Shown here piece by piece: positions 9,572-15,776 of a stretch of 64,000 nt of DNA. Below the pieces are notes generated by a model, which saw only the letters and a list, made by a program, of their open reading frames with translations, was not told the origin of the DNA and made no database searches. The stretch is taken from the NCBI GenBank assembly GCA_963784575.1, contig CAWARU010000001.1, positions 2,542,001 to 2,606,000 on the forward strand, read 5' to 3'. Made by a program: the position numbers and the translations under genes. Origin of the DNA: CAWARU01 sp963784575. GTDB lineage: Bacteria; Pseudomonadota; Gammaproteobacteria; UBA6186; Azoamicaceae. Every line of letters begins with the position of its first letter. The stretch's first letter is position 1.

Positions 9572-9601
9572 GCAAGGTGCCGTAAGGTGCCGTAAGGTGC
9601 C
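9572..9601. repeat. Three tandem copies of a 10-bp palindrome end
   Basis: GYAAGGTGCC occurs three times in tandem at a period of 10 bases. The last copy forms the left end of palindrome B. It looks like slippage or repeated end-joining at the palindrome terminus. Confidence 0.85.
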
Positions 9602-9657
9602 AGGCCGCTGCAATACGCATTAAATTTAATGCGTATTGCAGCGGCCTGGCACCTTAC
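9592..9657. repeat. 66-bp palindrome, copy B
   Basis: Inverted repeat centred on TAAATTTA (9621-9628) with perfectly matched arms GTAAGGTGCCAGGCCGCTGC and its complement. Immediately to the right begins the displaced E3-type toxin cassette. The palindrome provides that frame with its ATG at 9629. Confidence 0.95.
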
Positions 9658-10234
9658 TCTTTTTGAACGACTAACTGGTAATGAAATAAAGAAATTATTC
9701 GCCGAATTAAAGAAACCACCCAATACGTCCCAAGCACCTATGGGATTAGCATGCGCTGGTGCTCCTCATGTCCCAGAGGCAAGAGGAAAACGACCTGTCG
9801 ACATACCTAAGGTAGAATCGCAGCCACTAATGTTGATGTATAGAGATAAAGTGAACGAACCTCTTTTACATGCCAATAGTAAAAGTGGTAAAATGCAAAC
9901 TTTAGATAAATCAAATCCACCAGTTTTTGAAACTTCAAGAAATGCTTTGGAGCCAATGCATGGATACATACGCCCACCTGATGATGGCTTTCTTCCGGGT
10001 TTCCCAACAGCTGAACGTGTCCGAGGTAAAAATCCTAGACAAGGTAGTGGTAATAAACCTCGAGCCAGGTGGAAATTACCAGATGGAAAGATTCTTGAGT
10101 GGGATTATAGACATGGAAGTGTAGAAATGTGGAATAAACAAATGACCAAACATTTGGGAGAATTTGATCCCGAAACGGCAACAAAATTGAAGCCAGCTGA
10201 TCCTGGTAGAGAGATTTTTAAAAAGTTTAGATGA
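9629..10234 (+). CDS. Orphan colicin E3-type toxin tip (displaced cassette)
   Basis: 201 codons. The first ~11 residues (MRIAAAWHLTL) are encoded by palindrome B. From FERLTGNEIKK onward the protein is nearly identical to residues ~1615-1673 of the giant toxin. It then diverges and rejoins it in the E3-type catalytic domain. Catalytic positions are D159, H162, E166 and R194, so this copy keeps the arginine equivalent to E3 Arg545. It lacks all delivery domains and has no obvious ribosome binding site. It therefore resembles the silent orphan toxin/immunity modules known behind cdiA and rhs genes. The shared upstream block could allow recombination to swap tips. Confidence 0.75.
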   Translation: MRIAAAWHLTLFERLTGNEIKKLFAELKKPPNTSQAPMGLACAGAPHVPEARGKRPVDIPKVESQPLMLMYRDKVNEPLLHANSKSGKMQTLDKSNPPVFETSRNALEPMHGYIRPPDDGFLPGFPTAERVRGKNPRQGSGNKPRARWKLPDGKILEWDYRHGSVEMWNKQMTKHLGEFDPETATKLKPADPGREIFKKFR

Positions 10235-10242
10235 GGTTCGAA

Positions 10243-10533
10243 ATGACGAGCAAACAGACATCGATACGTTTTGTAGCTGAATTTGATAAAAATTCAGGAT
10301 CTCTTATAAGAGATTGCAAGGTAAAAAATCTTGACATTGATTTTTTACGTGAATTATTTAATATTGATCCTAATGATTTAGATGAAGTTAGTAGAGATGT
10401 AGGGTACTGTTACGATATTAATGATAAACAAGCAAAAATATTACAACCTTATGTATCCTTTAAAATGGATTTGGATAATTTTGACTACACATTCGAAACA
10501 AGAGGAGATTATTCTTTTAAGGATTCAAAATAA
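10243..10533 (+). CDS. Second colicin E3/cloacin-type immunity protein
   Basis: 96 aa when started at the ATG at 10243, which is preceded by GAGG and aligns with the start of the first immunity protein. An in-frame ATG at 10231 overlaps the toxin stop but adds four extra residues. It keeps the FDK, LQPYVSFKMDL and RGDYSF blocks of its paralogue. It differs most at residues ~15-30 and ~57-70, as expected if each immunity protein is matched to its own tip. Downstream similarity to the first cassette continues to about 10590. Confidence 0.8.
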   Translation: MTSKQTSIRFVAEFDKNSGSLIRDCKVKNLDIDFLRELFNIDPNDLDEVSRDVGYCYDINDKQAKILQPYVSFKMDLDNFDYTFETRGDYSFKDSK

Positions 10534-10630
10534 AGAAGAACGAGATCAGAGCGTATGCATTACGCACATAAATTTTAGGCAAGATCCATGAAAAAGTGAA
10601 AATAATATTGGAGTGGGACAAAGGTTCCGC

Positions 10631-10762
10631 GTCGTTGTGTATTCTCCTCCAAAATGAACAGCAATTCTCCTTTAACGTGAACACGAATTCTCCTTTTGCG
10701 TGAACAAAGATTCTCCCTCACCGTGAACACTGATTCTCCTTGATCGTGAACATGATTTCTCC
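10631..10762. repeat. 23-bp tandem repeat array (about six units)
   Basis: Units with consensus GTGAACANNGATTCTCC plus a 6-base spacer recur at exactly 23 bases (starts 10631, 10654, 10677, 10700, 10723 and 10746). The first two are degenerate. The reverse complement reads GGAGAATCNNTGTTCAC. IS21-family elements carry multiple short repeats at their ends, so this may be an IS21 end left after loss of istA/istB. Protein-binding sites are an alternative. No gene is seen from 10534 to 10850. Confidence 0.8.
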
Positions 10763-10850
10763 TTCAAGGAAACAGTAAGCCGTCTATCTCTCAGGTGATA
10801 TCATGCTCTATTTAATTATTAATTAAGTGGAGTTTCAAAATGAGAAATAG

Positions 10851-10906
10851 GTAAGGTGCCAGGCCGCTGCAATACGCATTAAATTTAATGCGTATTGCAG
10901 CGGCCT
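10851..10906. repeat. Palindrome copy C, left part, interrupted by IS1111
   Basis: The left arm, centre and most of the right arm of the 66-bp palindrome are present, up to CGGCCT. The missing GGCACCTTAC is found at 12369-12378, on the other side of the insertion sequence. The left flank TAGAAATAG-like sequence is shared with copy E (AGAAATAG just before both). Confidence 0.9.
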
Positions 10907-10995
10907 AATGGTATGGACCCATCCCCCTTTAAATCCGGCTTCAAAAGAGCCAAAATGGTTACGATATATACCATTTAAAAAAGGAGGAGGATCCA

Positions 10996-12018
10996 ATGGA
11001 AAATATTACCTTATTAGGCATTGATATTGCAAAGAATATATTTCAATTGCATGGTGTTGATGCGAAAGGAAGCCCTGTGTTAAGGAAGAAGATAAACCGT
11101 TCAAAGCTTTTGGAAACAATAGTAAATCTACCACCGTGCACTATTGTTATGGAAGCTTGTGGAGGAGCAAATTATTGGAGTAGAAAATTTAAAAATTTAG
11201 GTCATTCAGCTAGACTTATTAGTCCTCAGTTTGTTAAGCCATTTGTTAAAACTAATAAAAATGATAGGAATGATAGCGAGGCTATTTGTGAGGCAGCCTC
11301 TCGGCCAAGCATGCGGTTTGTCTCTCCTAAATCTGTAGAACAAGAAGACATACAAGCTGTACATAGGGTTAGAAGTCGATTAGTTCAAGAAAGAACTGCA
11401 TTGATAAATCAAATAAGAGGATTATTAATAGAATATGGCATTATTATTCCTCAAGGGGTTAACAAAGTTCGAAAAGCAATGCCAGAAATCTTAGAGGATG
11501 CTGAGAATGAACTTTCTCATTCAGGCCGAGCATTATTTGCAGAACTATATGAAGAGCTTATAGAGAAAGATAAACGAGTTAATAATTACGATAAAAAAAT
11601 AGAAGCTATTTTCAAATCGAATGATATGTGCAAAAAAATATCTAAAATTGAAGGAGTGGGTCCCATTAGTGCAACTGCTATTGTTGCGACGATTGGTGAT
11701 CCAAAAGTTTTTAAGAATGGTCGTCATTTTGCAGCATTTTTGGGTTTAGTCCCTAGACAATCCTCAAGTGGAAATAAAGAAAGACTGTTAGGAATCAGTA
11801 AACGCGGCGATGTTTATATTCGAACATTACTAATACACGGAGGGCGTACAGTAGTAAGACATATTGGTGCAAAAAATGAAGACAATAGAAGCAATTGGAT
11901 AAGAAGTCTGAAAGAACGTAGAGGAGCCAATAGAGCTGCTGTAGCTATAGCAAATAAAAATGCGAGAATTATATGGGCAATGCTTGCAAAAAATGAAGAG
12001 TATCGGAAAGCGGTTTGA
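10996..12018 (+). CDS. IS1111-type DEDD transposase
   Basis: 340 aa, preceded by a strong GGAGGAGG ribosome binding site. The N-terminal RuvC-like domain has the DEDD residues D10 (GIDIAKN), E53 (VMEACGG), D90 and D93 (KNDRNDSEAI). The C-terminal Transposase_20 part has IEGVGPISATAI and LGLVPRQSSSGN, with the conserved serine patch. Full length, with no frameshift, so the element may be active. It carries out RNA-guided recombination without target duplication in related elements. Nothing downstream is co-transcribed except the element's own right end. Confidence 0.95.
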   Translation: MENITLLGIDIAKNIFQLHGVDAKGSPVLRKKINRSKLLETIVNLPPCTIVMEACGGANYWSRKFKNLGHSARLISPQFVKPFVKTNKNDRNDSEAICEAASRPSMRFVSPKSVEQEDIQAVHRVRSRLVQERTALINQIRGLLIEYGIIIPQGVNKVRKAMPEILEDAENELSHSGRALFAELYEELIEKDKRVNNYDKKIEAIFKSNDMCKKISKIEGVGPISATAIVATIGDPKVFKNGRHFAAFLGLVPRQSSSGNKERLLGISKRGDVYIRTLLIHGGRTVVRHIGAKNEDNRSNWIRSLKERRGANRAAVAIANKNARIIWAMLAKNEEYRKAV

Positions 12019-12194
12019 TAGATATTAAGTGTTATTGGAGTGAGTCAATTACGCACCATGTTAAGACTACTGTTTTTTATTGGTGTATCAGATGGTGCGT
12101 GGGTTCTGAGGGCGACGCAAAAATTGCGTCGTCCTCGAACCTTATTTAAACGAGTTGCGAGGGATAAATTTCTTAATGGCAAGATAGGTGAGAC

Positions 12195-12310
12195 CGGCCC
12201 TATCAAAACCTGCGGGTGCCAATGGCTATAATAAGCCGACGGCCTGATGAGGAGAAAGGGCGCGAATATCATTAGGGCCAGGCATTTTGCCTAAGGCCGA
12301 ATACATGACA
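12195..12310 (+). ncRNA. Candidate bridge/seek RNA of the IS1111 element
   Basis: This lies in the long right end, where IS1111 elements encode their guide RNA. A small hairpin, GGCT-ATAATA-AGCC (12224-12237), is flanked by GGTGCCA (12215-12221) and CGGCCTG (12240-12246). These equal the bottom-strand right half and the top-strand left half of the actual target CGGCCT/GGCACC. A second hairpin, GGCC-AGGCA-TTT-TGCCT-AA-GGCC (12276-12298), is flanked by ATCATT (12268-12273) and ATACATG (12301-12307). These resemble the left end (reverse complement ACCATT) and the right end (CATACAT). RNA boundaries are estimates; folding was done by eye. Confidence 0.55.
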
Positions 12311-12368
12311 GCACTCATTTTATTGTCACCAGGAAATTATCCTTTACAAACGGGACGGGTCCATACAT

Positions 12369-12378
12369 GGCACCTTAC
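12369..12378. repeat. Palindrome copy C, right remnant
   Basis: GGCACCTTAC completes the right arm of the palindrome started at 10851. Joining both parts restores the same 66 bp as copy E. Confidence 0.85.
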
Positions 12379-12387
12379 TTTTTGGGG

Positions 12388-12769
12388 TCAGATTTTAAAT
12401 TTTAATATGTCTTCCTCAATTTTAGCAACCTCTTTTTTAAGAAGAAATCAGCTTAAACGTCACATCTCATATTGTTATAAATTTGAGACTCTCGCATATG
12501 AAATATTTCCAAACTTACTTGCAGTTTCTTTTTGATTTTGTCCTGACTTTATGCAAGCTTGAATAAAATGTGCGAATGAGTAAATGATAATGGTTCGTCA
12601 TTAAACAATAAGCATGGATTTCAATTTCATATTTTTGTTGTGCAATTGCAATCAAATCTAGAAATAAATTATAATCTTCTAAAGTACGAAAAATATTCTG
12701 TCGGCCTGCACCACGATTCATTACATGATAAAAAGCATCGGGATACTCGATTCGTAAAGGTCTAGCCAT
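12388..12769 (-). pseudogene. Decayed REP-associated tyrosine transposase (RAYT, Y1 family)
   Basis: The intact N-terminal part starts MARPLRIEYPDAFYHVMNRG and contains the HUH motif NHYHLLI, as in Y1/REP transposases. The frame ends after 84 codons at 12515. An overlapping frame then encodes the C-terminal part (AHFIQACIKSGQNQKETASK). The middle region, which should carry the catalytic tyrosine, is missing, and the C-terminal part has further frameshifts. It is therefore an internal-deletion derivative and cannot be active. It sits between palindromes C and D. It is identical by eye to 15109-15490. Confidence 0.8.
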
Positions 12770-12855
12770 AATAATGGATTATTTCAAACGCATTCCTTGT
12801 TGGCTATTGCACTTTTAACCTAGTGCTTTTATGAACCCGGTCTTGTTTATATAGG

Positions 12856-12921
12856 GTAAGGTGCCAGGCCGCTGCAATACGCAATAAATTTAATGCGTAT
12901 TGCAGCGGCCTGGCACCTTAC
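12856..12921. repeat. 66-bp palindrome, copy D
   Basis: Same arms as copies B and E, with one mismatch next to the centre (GCAATAAA on the left, TTTAATGC on the right). This variant is shared only with copy F. It lies just downstream of the first ankyrin gene, at the position copy G holds beside the second. Confidence 0.95.
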
Positions 12922-12954
12922 TCTGATGATGAATCGAATTACGACTACGGCGAA

Positions 12955-14799
12955 TTACGAATAGGATACTTCTACAGCCTTATGGGTTAGTTTTTCTTTC
13001 AGTTTACTGAGCCCGAAAGAAAACTTGCCGGCGGCAGTCGAGGCTCTGGCTTGGTGCTCACGTTCTTTCGCGTCTGCTGCGGCTTTCATCATTGCTTTAT
13101 CGAAAGAATGAACAATTGGACGAGGCGGAATTGCAGGTGGCAAAGTGGGGGATACGGGGGGAGTCACGGCTCCTTTTACTTTTTCTTCCACGAGGCTTCT
13201 GAAATAATCACTTTCAGCTACTGATTTCAGAACTTTGGCGGTTAGTTCTCGGGTTCTGGATGTGGAGGGTAAAGCAGAGCTTATATTTAATTTTTCAACT
13301 TCATAAATAGTCTGAACGGCTTGGATGAATGCGCGTTTTGCGATATCTTCCATTGCTTCTGGGGTAATCTTATCTACCACATCCGTTCGTAATTCATTCA
13401 TATATTTGACGAGGCCTTCGGTAATTTCGCAAGCTAATTCGCGGCTGTATACTTGGACTGATCTATCAGATGGCAATAATTTTCCTATGGACTCAAATCT
13501 CTTTTGTGCGGACAGATCTGCATATCCATCGCAAGCTTTACTTAGTACAAGAAAAGGTGTGATGAAGGGAGCAGGTACATGCGCACCAACAAAATCAATA
13601 ATATTCTTAGCATAATCAGCTTTTGAATTTTTTACTCTTTGTATGGCACCACTTCCCAGCAACTTCCAAGCATCCAGCATGGTTTCCATTTTCCGAGAAA
13701 GCACATCAAAGAAGCGTTCGGTATTTTTTTGATTACAAATCATCTTGATACGCTTTTCATTCTCAACACCTAATTTTTGATCAACTATCCGATCGCGCTC
13801 TTCAGCTCTCTTGCATTGCTCGGATTGTACTTTTTCTATAACGGAGACATGTTGTTTGAGCTTATCGCGATCTGAGTGAAGTTCGCGGAATTCATCGCTC
13901 ATACGTCTTTGAACAGTGTAACTCAAGTCTTGAATTTTATCTGCAACATTGGTATGGCTTTCGATTAGCTCACAACAGGGTTTTAAATCATAGTGGACGA
14001 TTAGATCGAAGGAGGCTGTTGTAGTGATGTTGTTGAATTTTATTTTGAATTTTAAAACATTGCTGCCTTCATTTTCAAGGAAAGTTAATTCTTCGTCTGC
14101 ACCAGCGCGAAACACTTCGGTAAAGTTCGCAGGGGTTTTAGCAACTTGATAGGGAGTTCTTTTTATGCCGAGGGCAAATAGAGTGGGGCTGACGCCTTTG
14201 CCTAAGAGGTATGAGATCATATCAAGATTGCCAGAATAGTAAGCGTGGATTGGACCTTCTAATTTGAAAGGGGTACCTTCATCGAATTTTTCCATGTCTC
14301 TTTTATAAGAGTTTTGTTGAAAAAAGAAATCTTCGATTTCCTTTTTTAGTGATAGATCATCCTTACTTAAGTCAGGTCTCCGGGTAAAGGTTGCGTTGTT
14401 TAATAGACCATAGCTGCATAGTTCTTCAATAGCATTGTGCAATAAATTCATTTCGCGGAACATTTTTACATCTGCTTTATAATCAAATAGTTCTTCCATT
14501 GCTTCTTGATCGCTCGCTGCCACTGCAGCTTGTAAAGGTGTTCTTAAATTGGTTTTGCTAATGATTTTAGGATTACCACCTTTTTCCAAAATGTATTTTC
14601 TAGCCCATTTGTTATGCCGAGAAATAGCTGACAAAAGAGGAGCATTAATTTTATCATCTGTATAATTTATATCAGCACCTTTTGAAAGAGCATAATCAAA
14701 CCGATCTTTCATGTGGAATCCTATAGCAGTATTTAAATAATCAGTAGTTCTTTTTTTTCTTTCAAGTTCTTTATCCAAAGTAGTTGCCGTAACAGACAT
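12955..14799 (-). CDS. Ankyrin-repeat protein with coiled coil and Pro-rich tail, paralogue 1
   Basis: 614 aa, starting at the ATG at 14799, which has AGGAG 8 bases upstream and aligns with the paralogue's start; an upstream ATG at 14823 is unlikely. Residues ~25-135 carry ankyrin-like units (ALSKGADINYTDD, APLLSAISRHNKWA, TPLQAAVAASDQEAMEEL). Another unit near 195-215 reads IHAYYSGNLDMISYLLGKG. A coiled coil lies around 300-350, then a helical region and a proline-rich segment (PPVSPTLPPAIPPRPIV). There is no signal peptide. The architecture resembles secreted ankyrin effectors of intracellular bacteria; that role is inferred. The C-terminal two-thirds are nearly identical to the paralogue at 15777-17618. 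Confidence 0.75.
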   Translation of the reverse strand: MSVTATTLDKELERKKRTTDYLNTAIGFHMKDRFDYALSKGADINYTDDKINAPLLSAISRHNKWARKYILEKGGNPKIISKTNLRTPLQAAVAASDQEAMEELFDYKADVKMFREMNLLHNAIEELCSYGLLNNATFTRRPDLSKDDLSLKKEIEDFFFQQNSYKRDMEKFDEGTPFKLEGPIHAYYSGNLDMISYLLGKGVSPTLFALGIKRTPYQVAKTPANFTEVFRAGADEELTFLENEGSNVLKFKIKFNNITTTASFDLIVHYDLKPCCELIESHTNVADKIQDLSYTVQRRMSDEFRELHSDRDKLKQHVSVIEKVQSEQCKRAEERDRIVDQKLGVENEKRIKMICNQKNTERFFDVLSRKMETMLDAWKLLGSGAIQRVKNSKADYAKNIIDFVGAHVPAPFITPFLVLSKACDGYADLSAQKRFESIGKLLPSDRSVQVYSRELACEITEGLVKYMNELRTDVVDKITPEAMEDIAKRAFIQAVQTIYEVEKLNISSALPSTSRTRELTAKVLKSVAESDYFRSLVEEKVKGAVTPPVSPTLPPAIPPRPIVHSFDKAMMKAAADAKEREHQARASTAAGKFSFGLSKLKEKLTHKAVEVSYS

Positions 14800-15033
14800 A
14801 ATAAATCTCCTTTGAGTCAACAAAAAAATATTGCGAATTAAGTTAATTTTAAAGCTAGAAAGCTAAGGAACCTTCTATTGCTCGTTGATATATATCATGA
14901 ATGGTTTAATCTCGTCAAGATATGGAAATTACCAGTCTTTTTTTGTGAAAAATAAACTAATAGATTGATCTTTAAAGGTATTATTAATAAATAATGAATA
15001 TTCACGAATTTACAATCAGGCAATTAGAAATAG
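14800..15033. other. Upstream region of ankyrin gene 1, duplicated
   Basis: No gene is seen. The ~200 bases upstream of the start resemble the region 17640-17870 upstream of paralogue 2 (shared blocks such as AATTAAGTTAA, TATATATCA and ATTCACGAATT). The duplication therefore included the promoter. Homology ends at palindrome E. Confidence 0.6.
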
Positions 15034-15099
15034 GTAAGGTGCCAGGCCGCTGCAATACGCATTAAATTTAATGCGTATTGCAGCGGCCTGGCACCTTAC
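15034..15099. repeat. 66-bp palindrome, copy E
   Basis: Perfect arms GTAAGGTGCCAGGCCGCTGC and complement around TAAATTTA. Same variant as copies B and C. Confidence 0.95.
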
Positions 15100-15108
15100 T
15101 TTTTGGGG

Positions 15109-15490
15109 TCAGATTTTAAATTTTAATATGTCTTCCTCAATTTTAGCAACCTCTTTTTTAAGAAGAAATCAGCTTAAACGTCACATCTCATATTGTTATA
15201 AATTTGAGACTCTCGCATATGAAATATTTCCAAACTTACTTGCAGTTTCTTTTTGATTTTGTCCTGACTTTATGCAAGCTTGAATAAAATGTGCGAATGA
15301 GTAAATGATAATGGTTCGTCATTAAACAATAAGCATGGATTTCAATTTCATATTTTTGTTGTGCAATTGCAATCAAATCTAGAAATAAATTATAATCTTC
15401 TAAAGTACGAAAAATATTCTGTCGGCCTGCACCACGATTCATTACATGATAAAAAGCATCGGGATACTCGATTCGTAAAGGTCTAGCCAT
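15109..15490 (-). pseudogene. Decayed REP-associated tyrosine transposase (RAYT), second copy
   Basis: Same 84-codon N-terminal frame (15236-15490) with the HUH motif NHYHLL, then the frameshifted C-terminal remnant to the TGA at 15109. The same internal deletion and lesions are present as in the copy at 12388-12769. The deletion therefore predates the duplication, and the copying happened recently. Confidence 0.8.
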
Positions 15491-15576
15491 AATAATGGAT
15501 TATTTCAAACGCATTCCTTGTTGGCTATTGCACTTTTAACCTAGTGCTTTTATGAACCCGGTCTTGTTTATATAGG

Positions 15577-15642
15577 GTAAGGTGCCAGGCCGCTGCAATA
15601 CGCAATAAATTTAATGCGTATTGCAGCGGCCTGGCACCTTAC
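15577..15642. repeat. 66-bp palindrome, copy F
   Basis: Identical to copy D, including the off-centre mismatch GCAATAAA. It is separated by 52 bases from copy G. Confidence 0.95.
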
Positions 15643-15694
15643 TTACAGGTAATGTCGCAGGATTGTTTTTAACCCACCTCTCTAGGAATGAGAG

Positions 15695-15757
15695 GTAAGC
15701 CAGGCCACTGCAATACGCATTAAATTTAATGCGTATTGCAGTGGCCTGGCACCTTAC
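15695..15757. repeat. Palindrome, copy G, with paired arm change
   Basis: Arms read GCCAGGCCACTGCAATACGC and complement, so CCGCTG/CAGCGG has become CCACTG/CAGTGG on both sides. The left terminus lacks three bases (GTAAGCC for GTAAGGTGCC). It lies 20 bases from the stop of the second ankyrin gene. Confidence 0.93.
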
Positions 15758-15776
15758 TCTTCGGTTATGAATCGAA

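Larger units (their letters stand above)
10907..12368 (+). mobile_element. IS1111-group (IS110 family) insertion sequence, about 1462 bp
   Basis: The element splits a 66-bp palindrome between CGGCCT and GGCACC, so both ends can be placed to within a base. Its ends carry sub-terminal inverted repeats, ATGGTATGGACCC on the left and GGGTCCATACAT on the right. Such repeats are typical of the IS1111 group and absent from classical IS110. There is a short left non-coding end (~89 bp), one transposase gene, and a long right non-coding end (~350 bp). Insertion into palindromic repeats is known for this group. The total length is close to Coxiella IS1111. Confidence 0.9.
15034..15642. mobile_element. 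609-bp palindrome-RAYT-palindrome unit
   Basis: Palindrome E, a 477-bp spacer with the decayed RAYT, and palindrome F form a unit. By eye it is identical to palindrome C + 12379-12855 + palindrome D once the IS1111 insertion is removed. Both spacers are exactly 477 bases. Left flanks share only AGAAATAG, and right flanks differ. It therefore looks like a unit that was copied as a whole, possibly by transposase supplied in trans, or spread by recombination between palindromes. Confidence 0.65.

Noticed and set aside
10631..10762. The 23-bp array as a CRISPR array
   Set aside because: The variable part between repeats is only about six bases, too short for spacers, and there are no cas genes.
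12045..12535. Small frames in the right end of the IS element and across the RAYT unit
   Set aside because: They overlap the proposed guide RNA, palindrome and decayed RAYT and show no protein-like features.
15071..15256. Frame MRIAAAWHLTFWGQIL... starting in palindrome E
   Set aside because: The start comes from the palindrome, but the continuation is antisense to the RAYT remnant, unlike the toxin-tip fusions at 8879 and 9629.
8842..15757. The regularly recurring palindromes as a possible CRISPR array
   Set aside because: The copies are irregularly spaced by hundreds to thousands of bases, are perfect palindromes, and have no spacers or cas genes nearby.
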